Below, in pieces: positions 9,621 through 18,018 of a DNA stretch of 64,000 bases. The notes below the pieces were generated by a model that did no database searches, was not told the DNA's origin, and worked only from the letters and a program-made list of their open reading frames with translations. Each line of letters begins with the position of its first letter. Positions within the stretch are counted from its first letter, which is position 1. A program made the translations under genes and the position numbers. The stretch spans positions 1-64,000 of the forward strand of contig JAMOBE010000002.1 in the NCBI GenBank assembly GCA_039908285.1, written 5' to 3'. This DNA is from JAMOBE01 sp039908285 (GTDB lineage Bacteria; Pseudomonadota; Alphaproteobacteria; Rhodospirillales; Rhodospirillaceae).

Positions 9621-10765
9621 CTTTCTTCCTCCCAGTACTCCCCTTCAAGACGATTGTCCTGATCGACGGCTGATTCCAAGGAGGCGATGGTGGTCAAATC
9701 CTCCAGATCATCACCAGCTTGCACGTCGATTACCCCATCACCCTTGACCAGGGCGAAATACCGGACGGGCGTCTTCGGTTTTTTGCGTTTCCCACTTTTG
9801 GGAGCACCTCTTTCGGCTTTCCGCGAGAGATATGAGATCTCACGCATCAGGAACAGGCTGTGCGTTGCGATCATGATCTGGACACCATTGGCGGCCAGGT
9901 TCACCAGGGCAGCGGCCAGTACGCGGATGAGTTTCGGATTGAGATTGGCCTCCGGTTCATCCCACAGCACCAGACTGTGACGTCGTAGCGAGCCGTTCAT
10001 AATCAGGTGAGACAACATGGCGAGCTTGCGCATACCTTCCGCCACGAGCGGCATCTCGAACTTGCCACCATCGGTCTGGAGTAGGTAAAAGCGTCCGGAG
10101 GCCGGCTCGACGGTCAGCTTCCCACTGACCGCGTCCCGCAAGGGCTGTGCAAGCTCCAAGGTCTCAAGAGCCTTCGGTCCACGTTTCAGCGTTCCGGTCA
10201 GTGCCTTGCACAGGTCGTAATATGTTTCATCAAACCCAAACAACTTATTGTTTTCATACAGGTCGATGAAATACGGCACCAGAGTCACGACCTCCCGAGT
10301 CGGAAAAAAGATGGGACGACCTGCCGGGCTTTGTGGCAGATCGGAGGGCAGGCTGGTGACGTTGACACTGGAAGCACTGTTCGTTGCGAACGAGAACGAG
10401 AGGGGGGCGTCGGCACCGTCAAACGCCAGCGTGACCTCCGCCCTTTGCCGACCGATCCGACGGCTGCACAGCCTCCCCAGGGCATCGGGCTGGAAGACCT
10501 CCAACAATCGTTCTCCAATCGTCTTCCCGAATCCCTCCCTGCTCCGAGTCCCCATCCTGCCAAGCCGCTCTGGATACAAAGACCTGGTCGCACAATACAC
10601 CAGCTTCAAGAAGTGGCTCTTTCCAGTACCGTTCTCTCCGATCACAATGTTTATGCCCGGCGAAAATTCCAGTTTCTGGCTGCCGATGACACTGAAATCG
10701 GAGGTTGCCAACGAAGAAACGCATCCGAGTGGACTTTTCTCCACCATCTGTTCCTTGGCGACCAT
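9617..10765 (-). CDS. ABC-like AAA ATPase (AAA_15/AAA_21-type), defence-type
   Basis: A 382-residue single-chain ATPase. Walker A is GENGTGKS (43-50), a signature-like AEGMRKLAMLSHL lies near 240, Walker B LVLWDEPEANLNP starts about 265 with a catalytic glutamate, and the switch histidine follows in IATHSLFL (about 300). There is no long coiled coil and no C-terminal TOPRIM domain, so it is not an OLD nuclease such as GajA. ATPases of this type usually work with a small effector encoded next to them in anti-phage or toxin-like pairs. Here the partner is the overlapping PD-(D/E)XK-like gene. It starts at an ATG behind GGAGTGA, 46 bp after the PEBP gene. Confidence 0.8.
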   Translation of the reverse strand: MVAKEQMVEKSPLGCVSSLATSDFSVIGSQKLEFSPGINIVIGENGTGKSHFLKLVYCATRSLYPERLGRMGTRSREGFGKTIGERLLEVFQPDALGRLCSRRIGRQRAEVTLAFDGADAPLSFSFATNSASSVNVTSLPSDLPQSPAGRPIFFPTREVVTLVPYFIDLYENNKLFGFDETYYDLCKALTGTLKRGPKALETLELAQPLRDAVSGKLTVEPASGRFYLLQTDGGKFEMPLVAEGMRKLAMLSHLIMNGSLRRHSLVLWDEPEANLNPKLIRVLAAALVNLAANGVQIMIATHSLFLMREISYLSRKAERGAPKSGKRKKPKTPVRYFALVKGDGVIDVQAGDDLEDLTTIASLESAVDQDNRLEGEYWEEER

Positions 10766-10811
10766 CCGAGTTCACTCCAAAGCAAAGTAGCTGGTATTAT
10801 CGTTCGGACTC

Positions 10812-11360
10812 TCAGCGACCGAAACGAACCATCAATGACGCCTTCTCGATCGTGTTGGCATTGATGAAATAGCCCGCCATCGCCCCCGACGCCTGCGGAT
10901 CGACGGCCAGCCGGTCCACCTTCAGGGCGTGCACCGTGAAGATATAGCGGTGGGGCTTGTCGCCCTCCGGCGGGCAGGCCCCGCCATAGCCGGGCGTCCC
11001 GAAATCGGTGCGGCTCTCGACGGCACCCGCCGGCAGGAGGTCTCCTCCCGGCGCGCCGACGCCGGCCGGCAGCGCGGTGACGGAGGACGGCAGGTTGGTG
11101 ACCACCCAATGCCACCACCCGCTGCCCGTCGGCGCATCGGGATCATAGACGGTCAGGGCAAAGCTTCGCGTCCCCTCGGGCGCGCCGCTCCAGGACAGAG
11201 CCGGCGACACATTGCCGCCGCTGCAGCCGAAGCCATTGAAGACGTGCTTCGCCGGCAGGACGCCTCCATCCACCAGATCCATGCTGGTCAGCGTCAGGCC
11301 GGCGGCCATGGCGGACCCACTCGTCAGAACAAAAGCAAGCGTCAATGCGGTGATTTTCAT
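10812..11360 (-). CDS. Secreted PEBP/YbhB-family protein
   Basis: A 182-residue phosphatidylethanolamine-binding-protein-like protein. A signal peptide ends after SAMA (about residue 19). The family core is intact: SPALSWSGAPEGTRSFALTVYDPDAP, then WWHWVVTNLP, YGGACPPEGDKPHRYIF. I place the start at the ATG at 11358-11360, behind GAGGAG, which gives the signal peptide; longer versions read through cobO. It follows cobO by 14 bp in the fabI-aroC-cobO series. Ligand and physiological role of bacterial YbhB proteins are not settled. Confidence 0.9.
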   Translation of the reverse strand: MKITALTLAFVLTSGSAMAAGLTLTSMDLVDGGVLPAKHVFNGFGCSGGNVSPALSWSGAPEGTRSFALTVYDPDAPTGSGWWHWVVTNLPSSVTALPAGVGAPGGDLLPAGAVESRTDFGTPGYGGACPPEGDKPHRYIFTVHALKVDRLAVDPQASGAMAGYFINANTIEKASLMVRFGR

Positions 11361-11374
11361 GATGTCAGGTCTCC

Positions 11375-12007
11375 TCAATACTCGACTCCCGCCTGGGCCT
11401 TGATGCCGGCCCGGAAGGGGTGCTTCACCAGGGTCATCTCGGTGACCAGGTCGGCGGCGGCGATCAGGTCCTCGGGCGCGTGGCGGCCGGTGATGACCAC
11501 GTGCTGGCCGGCGGGGCGGGCGGCCAGGGCCGCCAGCACCGGGGCCGTCTCCACATGGCCCTGGCGCAGCGCCACGTTGAGTTCGTCCAGCACCACCATG
11601 CGATAGCCGGGATCGGCCAGCAGGCCAGCGGCGGCGTCCCAGGCGCGGGCGGCGGCGGCCCTGTCCCGCGCCCGGTCCTGCGTCTCCCATGAGAAGCCCT
11701 CGCCCATGGCCCGGAAGGTCACCAGGTCGGGAAAGCCCTCCAGCACCCGCCGCTCGGCGGTGTCCCAGGCGCCCTTGATGAACTGGATGATCCCGGCCCG
11801 CATCCCATGACCGATGCAGCGGATCACCATGCCGAAGGCCGCCGTGGACTTGCCCTTGCCGGTTCCGGTGTGGACGATCACCAATCCCCGGTCGGCGGTC
11901 TTGCCGGCCATCATGCGGTCGCGAGCCGCCTTTTTCTTCGCCATCCGTCCGGCGTGGTGGAGAGCGTCGCCGCCGTCGCCGCCGTCGCCGCCTTCCCCCT
12001 CGCTCAT
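11375..12007 (-). CDS. cobO: Cob(I)yrinic acid a,c-diamide adenosyltransferase
   Basis: A 210-residue CobA/CobO/BtuR-type enzyme that adds the 5'-deoxyadenosyl group from ATP to reduced corrinoid, making the adenosyl form of the B12 intermediate or salvaging cobalamin. The P-loop HTGTGKGKST lies near residue 45, followed by VIRCIGHGMRAGIIQFIKG and the conserved MVVLDELNVAL. A Gly/Asp-rich tract precedes a KKK stretch at the N-terminus. Its ATG overlaps the aroC stop by 4 bp (ATGA), so it is coupled to aroC. No other cob genes are in view and no cobalamin riboswitch was seen. Confidence 0.93.
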   Translation of the reverse strand: MSEGEGGDGGDGGDALHHAGRMAKKKAARDRMMAGKTADRGLVIVHTGTGKGKSTAAFGMVIRCIGHGMRAGIIQFIKGAWDTAERRVLEGFPDLVTFRAMGEGFSWETQDRARDRAAAARAWDAAAGLLADPGYRMVVLDELNVALRQGHVETAPVLAALAARPAGQHVVITGRHAPEDLIAAADLVTEMTLVKHPFRAGIKAQAGVEY

Positions 12008-13089
12008 GACCCTCCCCCGCCGGTCAGCGCCCGATGACGCAGCAGGTGATCGGCGAGCACGCAGGCCACCATCGCCTCGGCCACCGGCACCGCCCGGATG
12101 CCGACACAGGGGTCGTGGCGTCCCGTAGTCACCACCTCCACCTCGGCGCCGTGGATGTCGACGCTGCGCCTTGGCGTCAGGATGGAGCTGGTGGGCTTGA
12201 CCGCCATCCGCGCGACGATGGGCTGGCCGGTCGAGATCCCGCCCAGGATGCCGCCGGCGTTGTTGGACAGGAACATTACCCGGCCATCGGCGCCCATGCG
12301 CATCTCGTCGGCGTTGTCCTCGCCCGAGAGGGTGGCCGCGGCGAAACCGGCGCCGATCTCCACCCCCTTGACCGCGTTGATGCTCATCAGCGCCTTGGCG
12401 AGATCGGCGTCCAGCTTGTCGTAGACCGGCGCGCCCAGCCCGACCGGCACCCCCTCGGCCACCACCTCGACCACGGCGCCGATGCTGGACCCGGCCTTGC
12501 GCACGCCGTCCAGGTAGTCCTCCCACGCCCGCGCCGCCACCGGGTCGGGACAGAACAGGGGGTTGGCCTCCACCGCCCCCCAGTCCCAGCGCCCACGGTC
12601 GATGGCGTGCGGCCCCACCTGGATCAGGGCACCACGGATGCCGACCCCCGCGCCCAGCACCCGCCGGGCCACCGCGCCGGCGGCCACCCGCATCGCCGTC
12701 TCCCGCGCCGACGAGCGTCCACCGCCCCTGGGGTCGCGGATGCCGTATTTCATGTGATAGGTGTAGTCGGCATGGCCCGGCCGGAAGCGCTCGGCGATGG
12801 CGCCATAATCCTTGGACCGCTGGTCAACGTTGTCGATGGCAAGGCCGATGGGCGTGCCGGTGGTCAGCCCCTGGTAGACGCCCGAGAGGATGCGGACCCG
12901 GTCGGGCTCCTGCCGCTGGGTGGTGAAGCGGGACTGCCCCGGACGACGGCGGTCGAGCCAGACCTGGATGTCCTCTTCCGCCAGGGGCAGGCGCGGCGGC
13001 ACGCCGTCGATGACGCAGCCGATGGCCGGCCCGTGGCTCTCGCCGAAGGTGGTGAAGCGGAACAGGACACCGAATGAGTTGCCAGCCAT
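12004..13089 (-). CDS. aroC: Chorismate synthase
   Basis: A 361-residue enzyme of normal length that converts 5-enolpyruvylshikimate-3-phosphate to chorismate with reduced FMN, the last step of the shikimate pathway. Signatures: FGESHGPAIGCVIDGVPP at the N-terminus, RRPGQSRFTTQR, GRSSARETA and the late GRHDPCVGIRAVPVAEAM. It lies 21 bp downstream of fabI and overlaps cobO, forming part of a housekeeping operon. Confidence 0.97.
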   Translation of the reverse strand: MAGNSFGVLFRFTTFGESHGPAIGCVIDGVPPRLPLAEEDIQVWLDRRRPGQSRFTTQRQEPDRVRILSGVYQGLTTGTPIGLAIDNVDQRSKDYGAIAERFRPGHADYTYHMKYGIRDPRGGGRSSARETAMRVAAGAVARRVLGAGVGIRGALIQVGPHAIDRGRWDWGAVEANPLFCPDPVAARAWEDYLDGVRKAGSSIGAVVEVVAEGVPVGLGAPVYDKLDADLAKALMSINAVKGVEIGAGFAAATLSGEDNADEMRMGADGRVMFLSNNAGGILGGISTGQPIVARMAVKPTSSILTPRRSVDIHGAEVEVVTTGRHDPCVGIRAVPVAEAMVACVLADHLLRHRALTGGGGS

Positions 13090-13110
13090 GGAATGGGGTG
13101 CCCCGTCGGC

Positions 13111-13953
13111 TCACTGGCCGCCTTTCTTGAAGCTCTGCAGGAGGTCCACGATCTCCGGCGCCGAGTCGACGGCCAGCATGCCCACGGTGTGATAGCCGCT
13201 GTCCACGTGAAGGACCTCCCCCGTGACGCCGGCGCCGAGGTCGGAGAGGAGATAGAGCCCGGATCCGCCCACCTCCTCGATGGTGACGTTGCGCCTGAGG
13301 GGCGCGTTCAGCTCGTTCCAGCGCAGGATGTGGCGGAAGTCGCCGATGCCCGACGCCGCCAGCGTCCGGATGGGGCCGGCGGAAATGGCGTTGACCCGGA
13401 TGCCGAGCGAACCCAGGTCGGTGGCGAGATAGCGGACACTGGCCTCCAGCGCCGCCTTGGCCACGCCCATGACGTTGTAGTGGGGAATCACCCGCTCGGC
13501 ACCGAAGTAGGACAGGGTGAGCAGGCTGCCGCCCTGCGGCATCAGGGGATAGGCCCGCCGGCACAGGTCGGTGAAGGAAAAGCAAGAAATGGCCATGGTG
13601 CGGCTGAAGTTCTCCGGCGACGTGTCTACGTATTTTCCCTTCAACTCATCCTTGTCCGAATAGGCGATGGCGTGGACGACGAAGTCCAGGGAGCCCCAGC
13701 GCTCCCTTACGGCGGTGAACACGGCATCCATGCTGGCGGAATCACCGACGTCGGCCGGCAGCAGAAAATCGCACCCGATGCTGTCGGCGAGCGGTCGCAC
13801 CCTCTTTTCCAGCGCGGCCCCCTGATAGGTGAGGAGCAGTTCGGCCCCCTGGGCATGCACCGCGGTGGCGATGCCCCAGGCGATGGAGCGGTCATTGGCC
13901 ACGCCCATGATCAGACCCTTTTTCCCGGCCATCAGGGAGGCGGAAACGTTCAT
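13111..13953 (-). CDS. fabI: Enoyl-[acyl-carrier-protein] reductase (NADH)
   Basis: A 280-residue short-chain dehydrogenase-fold enzyme that reduces trans-2-enoyl-ACP in the fatty-acid elongation cycle. The nucleotide-binding loop GVANDRSIAWGIA and the active-site stretch SYFGAERVIPHYNVMGVAKAAL (catalytic tyrosines and lysine in place) identify FabI rather than FabG. The C-terminus is slightly extended. It starts at an ATG behind GAGAGGAC and is the first gene of fabI-aroC-cobO-PEBP; its promoter lies in 13954-14133, opposite the secreted DUF255-like gene. Confidence 0.96.
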   Translation of the reverse strand: MNVSASLMAGKKGLIMGVANDRSIAWGIATAVHAQGAELLLTYQGAALEKRVRPLADSIGCDFLLPADVGDSASMDAVFTAVRERWGSLDFVVHAIAYSDKDELKGKYVDTSPENFSRTMAISCFSFTDLCRRAYPLMPQGGSLLTLSYFGAERVIPHYNVMGVAKAALEASVRYLATDLGSLGIRVNAISAGPIRTLAASGIGDFRHILRWNELNAPLRRNVTIEEVGGSGLYLLSDLGAGVTGEVLHVDSGYHTVGMLAVDSAPEIVDLLQSFKKGGQ

Positions 13954-14060
13954 ATGTCCTCTCTATCGGATGTGGTCAAACGTCAAAGCGGCGGCATCCT
14001 ACACCGAAAACGCGTCGCGGGAAAAGTTGCATCGCACCTTGCCGACATCGCTTCCGTCAC

Positions 14061-14085
14061 GCCCTCTCCCCATAGTGGGGGAGAT
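14061..14085. repeat. Short CCCTCTCC/GGGGAGA palindrome in a divergent promoter region
   Basis: GCCCTCTCCCC, ATAG loop, then GGGGAGATGGC: a diverged member of the same palindrome family as at 1-50. It sits between divergent fabI and the DUF255-like gene, so it may influence either transcript's leader. Confidence 0.55.
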
Positions 14086-14133
14086 GGCGTAAAAGGAGAA
14101 AATTGACGACCAGCTCAGCCTCGTGAGAGATGC

Positions 14134-15717
14134 ATGACGATACACATCAGATCTTATTTTGCCGTCGGGATGGCGACCCTTCTTCTGATATCCTCCCCCG
14201 CGGCTGGCAACGATCCGCGTGAGTCGGCGGTGCGCCACTGGACATCGGCGTTCGACCGCGGCGAGGGCGGTTTCGGCACCGAGCCGAAGTTTCCTCAGCC
14301 GGTGGTCCTCACCCTGCTGCTCCACGAGGCGGTGCGCGGCCGGGACAAGGCCCTGCTGGCCCAGGTGACCCACACCCTGGACCGCATGGCGGCGAGCGGT
14401 CTGCGCGACCAGCTGGGTGGCGCCTTCCACCGCCATGCCGAGGACCGGGCCTGGCGGGTTCCCCACTTCGGGGTGACCCTGGGGGACAATGCCGCCCTCG
14501 CCATCCTGTACCTCGAGGCGTGGCAGGCGACCCGCAATCCCGATCATGCCGCCGTGGCCCGGGGCATCCTCGACGACCTTTTGCGCCGCTTCGCCCTGCC
14601 CGACGGCGCCTTTGCCGCGGCGAACGATTCCGAGTCAGAGGAGCGGGAAGGCCGCTACTACACCTGGACCGAGGACGAGGTGCGGGCGGTCCTGCCGGCG
14701 GCGGAAGCGAAGGCCTTCATCGCCGCCTATCTCGACGGGCGGCGCGGCCTGATCGACGGCCGGGTCCTGCCGCGCCTGGCGGGAGCGGCCGGCACCCTGG
14801 CGCGGACCGAGTCTGCCCTGGCCGACGCCCGTGCCCGCCTGCTGGACGCCCGATCCAGGCGCGAGGCACCCAAGGTCGATGACCGGGTGCTGACCTCCTG
14901 GAACGCCCTGGCCGTCAGCGCCTTCGCCAAGGGGGGGCGCATCCTGGGAGAGGAGCGCTATCGCAAGGTAGCGAGAAGCACCATGGTGCGCCTGATGGAG
15001 GGGTCCCTGTGGAAGGGCCGGCTGAGCCACGTCCGCCGCGGCGGGGTGCTGACCGGTGAAACGTTCCTCGAAGACTACGCCTTGACGGCACAGGCCCTGC
15101 TCGACCTATATGAAACCGATTTCGACCACGGCTGGCTGGATGAGGCGCGACGGGTGGCCCACGAGATGCTCGACCTCTTCCAGCCCGAGCCAGGCGCGCC
15201 ACCGCGGGACACCCCGGTCGACGCCAGGAGCGGCACTCCTTCCCCCCGTGTCGTCCTGGCGGAGGACGGGGCCATGTCGGGAGCCGCCGCCGCCCTGACC
15301 GCCCTGAACCGCCTGGCCCTGCTGGGGGCCGGAACCCGCATCGAGAACGAAGCGCGCGACCTCATGCAGGCCCTCGACCGTCCCCTCGCCATCGAGTCCG
15401 GCTCGGCCCCTGGTCTTGGCCTCGCCCTGGACTTCCGATCGCACGAGACGCGGGAGGTGGTGATCGTCGGCATCCCCGAGAGCGAGGGAACCCGGGCGAT
15501 GGTCGAGGCCGCCCACGCCCGCCTGCTGCCCGGAGTCGTGCTGACGGCCATCGACCCCGACCACCCCCCGGACCCGGACATCTGGCCGCTCCTCGCTCCC
15601 CGGCCGATGAAGAATGGGCTGACGACGGCCTACGTCTGCCGCAACATGGTCTGCGACATGCCGGTGACCACCGTGAAGGACTTCACCGCCATCCTGGATG
15701 GAGCGAACGGCCGATGA
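14134..15717 (+). CDS. Secreted DUF255/YyaL-like protein lacking the thioredoxin domain
   Basis: A 527-residue protein. Members of this family (YyaL, SPATA20) normally begin with a thioredoxin-like domain of about 160 residues followed by an (alpha/alpha)6-barrel. Here that domain is missing and replaced by a signal peptide (MTIHIRSYFAVGMATLLLISSPAAG), after which the barrel signatures follow directly: GGFGTEPKFPQP near residue 50, QLGGAFHRHAEDRAWRVPHFG, EREGRYYTWTEDEV, and LTSWNALAVSAFAKGG. The end keeps the CRNMVCDMPV cysteine pair. The barrel resembles glycosidase-type folds, but no substrate is known. A periplasmic location for the barrel is inference. The stop overlaps the methyltransferase ATG. 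Confidence 0.85.
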   Translation: MTIHIRSYFAVGMATLLLISSPAAGNDPRESAVRHWTSAFDRGEGGFGTEPKFPQPVVLTLLLHEAVRGRDKALLAQVTHTLDRMAASGLRDQLGGAFHRHAEDRAWRVPHFGVTLGDNAALAILYLEAWQATRNPDHAAVARGILDDLLRRFALPDGAFAAANDSESEEREGRYYTWTEDEVRAVLPAAEAKAFIAAYLDGRRGLIDGRVLPRLAGAAGTLARTESALADARARLLDARSRREAPKVDDRVLTSWNALAVSAFAKGGRILGEERYRKVARSTMVRLMEGSLWKGRLSHVRRGGVLTGETFLEDYALTAQALLDLYETDFDHGWLDEARRVAHEMLDLFQPEPGAPPRDTPVDARSGTPSPRVVLAEDGAMSGAAAALTALNRLALLGAGTRIENEARDLMQALDRPLAIESGSAPGLGLALDFRSHETREVVIVGIPESEGTRAMVEAAHARLLPGVVLTAIDPDHPPDPDIWPLLAPRPMKNGLTTAYVCRNMVCDMPVTTVKDFTAILDGANGR

Positions 15718-16355
15718 CGGAGAATACCGACAAGGTGGTTCTGAACGTGGGCTGTGGTCCACCCGAATACGACACCATCAACGGCATGTTCCGCGAGCCG
15801 GGATGGCGGGAGATCCGTCTCGACATCGATCCGGCACTGAAGCCCGATGTCGTCGCTTCCATGACCGACATGCCGATGATCGCCGACGGATCGATGGACG
15901 CGGTCCATTCCAGCAACAGCGTCGAGCACCTCTATCCCCACGAGGTCACGAGGGCCTTCGCCGAATTCCTGCGGGTATTGAAACCCGAGGGGATGGCGTT
16001 GATCCAGGTTCCCGACCTGCGGGCCCTGGCCCGGCTGGTGGTGGAGGACCGGCTCGAGGACGTGCTGATGAACCCCGAGATTGGTCCGGTGATGGTTCGC
16101 GACCACATTTTCGGTTACTCACCAGACATTGCCATGGGCAAGACGTTCATGGCCCATCGGACGGGGTTCACCGGGAGAACACTTGGCAATGCCCTCCTGC
16201 GAGCCGGATTCGCAGCGGTGCGCGTCAAATTCTCGTCCGAGAGTCTCCAGCTTCTCGCCATCGCTCACAAGACCGTCCCCGAGGACTATCGCCAATTCCT
16301 CGAAAATGCGGAGAAAGAGGGGGCACCCGCCCTCCCGTCCGACAAAAATATATGA
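15714..16355 (+). CDS. Class I SAM-dependent methyltransferase
   Basis: A 213-residue Methyltransf_11-type protein. SAM-binding motif I is VVLNVGCGPPEY near residue 9, an acidic end-of-strand-2 residue lies in RLDIDP, and motif IV/V is DGSMDAVHSSNSVEHLYPHEV followed by LRVLKPEGMALIQVPDL. The substrate is unknown; the family is common in surface-polysaccharide clusters. It starts inside the last codons of the DUF255-like gene (ATGA overlap), so the two are likely co-translated. Confidence 0.85.
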   Translation: MTENTDKVVLNVGCGPPEYDTINGMFREPGWREIRLDIDPALKPDVVASMTDMPMIADGSMDAVHSSNSVEHLYPHEVTRAFAEFLRVLKPEGMALIQVPDLRALARLVVEDRLEDVLMNPEIGPVMVRDHIFGYSPDIAMGKTFMAHRTGFTGRTLGNALLRAGFAAVRVKFSSESLQLLAIAHKTVPEDYRQFLENAEKEGAPALPSDKNI

Positions 16356-16417
16356 CCTGGCACGACCGAAAGTGTGGTATCCATTGATGGTACGGTCCGG
16401 AAGGGTGACCAGAAGAT

Positions 16418-17395
16418 ATGGTTCCGCGGTCTTTCGTTATATGGCTTGTCGCCGTGGCGACGGCGATGCTTGTTACCGCGTCTGTCGGCGTTGGCCATGC
16501 GGCGGACCTCGATGCCGTGGAGGATCGGGACTCCACCCCGATCAATGAGCGGTGCCTGCGGTGCCACGGCATGGCGACCCTTGGATATTTCGACCTGGCG
16601 ACCCGCAAGGTGGTATCCCTTTCCGTCGACGCCGGGAAATTCTCCTCGTCCAACCACTCCCGCATGGCCTGCACCGGCTGCCACCAGGGCGACTACCGGG
16701 AGCTGCCCCACCAGGGCCGGATCGAGCGCGGCGGCCTGACCTGTCTCGGCTGTCACCGTTCCGGCAAGAAAACCCGTTTCCGGGTGTCGAACTTCGACGA
16801 AATCGGTCGGCAGTTCCGCCGCAGCGTGCATTTCAAGGCCCTGCCCCAGACGTTCGACTGCTTTTCGTGCCACGATCCCCATGTCTTCGATGTCAGGTCC
16901 CAGGAAGACCGCGATGCCGGGATGGTCAAGGCCGGCAATGCCGTGTGCCTCGACTGCCATGACGCCGAGCAGCGCTTCGCCTCCCTGACCAGTCGCGACT
17001 TTCCAAGCCTGAAGCAGGTCCATTCGTGGCTGCCCAATGCCACCATGCACTGGCGTGGCGTCCGCTGCATCGAGTGCCACACCCCACGCGGCGGTGAAGA
17101 TGCGGACAGCGTGTCGCACGAAATCGTGAAAGGGGATGCGGTGGAGCGAAACTGCGTCGCCTGCCACAGTCGCAACTCGGTGCTGTTGAGCAGACTCTAC
17201 AAGCATCGCGCCAGCGAGGAACGCCAGACGTCCGGCTTCATCGGCCGCATGCTGAACAACGAGTCCTACATCATCGGCATGACCCGCAGCCCGCTGCTGG
17301 ATACCATGAGCGCCTTCCTCATCCTCGGCACCATTGTCGTTCTGGCCGGCCATGGCCTGCTGCGGTGGCGGTCCTGGCGAAGGAGACGGCCATGA
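16418..17395 (+). CDS. Heptahaem c-type cytochrome with C-terminal membrane anchor
   Basis: A 325-residue protein with a signal peptide (cleavage probably after VGHA, about residue 28) and seven CxxCH haem sites at about residues 46, 85, 109, 148, 177, 217 and 246. A hydrophobic helix near the C-terminus (about 293-315) followed by WRSWRRRRP anchors it to the inner membrane with the haems in the periplasm. It is not a NapC/NirT type, because that anchor is N-terminal. The stop overlaps the ATG of the cytochrome b gene (ATGA). Together with that gene and the octahaem gene it forms a tight operon, so I infer a role as the electron-transfer subunit between membrane and octahaem protein. The direction of electron flow is unknown. 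Confidence 0.88.
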   Translation: MVPRSFVIWLVAVATAMLVTASVGVGHAADLDAVEDRDSTPINERCLRCHGMATLGYFDLATRKVVSLSVDAGKFSSSNHSRMACTGCHQGDYRELPHQGRIERGGLTCLGCHRSGKKTRFRVSNFDEIGRQFRRSVHFKALPQTFDCFSCHDPHVFDVRSQEDRDAGMVKAGNAVCLDCHDAEQRFASLTSRDFPSLKQVHSWLPNATMHWRGVRCIECHTPRGGEDADSVSHEIVKGDAVERNCVACHSRNSVLLSRLYKHRASEERQTSGFIGRMLNNESYIIGMTRSPLLDTMSAFLILGTIVVLAGHGLLRWRSWRRRRP

Positions 17396-18018
17396 AACGG
17401 CGTCGGCTATTGTATCCGCTCTGGCTGCGCTATTGGCACTGGACCAACGCGGTGCTGTTCGTGTCGCTGGTGGTCACCGGCATCAGCCTGCATCTCGGAA
17501 GCCAGGCGATTCCCTTCGCCACCGCCCGGCAGGTTCACAATGTCAGCGGCCTGATGCTGGCGGCCAACTGGGTGGTTCTCGTCCTTGGCAACGCCCGCCT
17601 GGGGAACTGGCGTCACTACAGGCCAGAATTGAAGGGCCTGATACAAAGAATGATCAGGCAGGTGGACTTTTATCGAAAGGGGATATTCCACGGAGAGCCG
17701 CATCCCTTTCCACCCACCACGAAGCAGAAGTTCAATCCCCTTCAGCAGATCACCTATCTTGGTGTGGTCTATATGGCTCTGCCGGCACTGATCCTGAACG
17801 GGATCGTGTACATGTTTCCGGAGCTGGCGATCGATATCTTTGATTACGGTGCCATCTGGCTGGTGGCGCTTCTTCACTACATGATTGCGCTTTTTCTTTT
17901 TGTCTTCATGCTCGGCCATATCTATCTGGCCACCGCGGGCGAGACCGTCACCGCCGATATTCGCATGATGATCGGCGGTTGGGCGGACGTAGAGGAGGAT
18001 GGCGATGAACGAACCTGA
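17392..18018 (+). CDS. Membrane cytochrome b subunit (b561/thiosulfate-reductase-b type)
   Basis: A 208-residue integral membrane protein. I start at the ATG at 17392, which overlaps the previous stop and sits behind a near-perfect GAAGGAGA site; a longer reading from 17365 is not needed. About four transmembrane helices are visible, with histidines suited to bis-His haem b ligation (LRYWHWTNAVLF, QVHNVSGLML, LLHYMIALFLFVFMLGHIYL). The family passes electrons between quinol and a periplasmic haem protein in Ni-Fe hydrogenase, formate dehydrogenase and thiosulfate reductase complexes. Here its natural partner is the heptahaem cytochrome. Confidence 0.88.
   Translation: MKRRRLLYPLWLRYWHWTNAVLFVSLVVTGISLHLGSQAIPFATARQVHNVSGLMLAANWVVLVLGNARLGNWRHYRPELKGLIQRMIRQVDFYRKGIFHGEPHPFPPTTKQKFNPLQQITYLGVVYMALPALILNGIVYMFPELAIDIFDYGAIWLVALLHYMIALFLFVFMLGHIYLATAGETVTADIRMMIGGWADVEEDGDERT

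Noticed and set aside
9198..9662. Plus-strand frame of 154 residues opposite the PD-(D/E)XK-like gene
   Set aside because: No ribosome site or recognisable motif; the minus-strand gene is coupled to the ATPase and has the nuclease-like motif.
17365..17391. Longer start for the cytochrome b gene
   Set aside because: The ATG at 17392 has a near-perfect ribosome site and the usual family N-terminus; the longer form overlaps the heptahaem tail without benefit.
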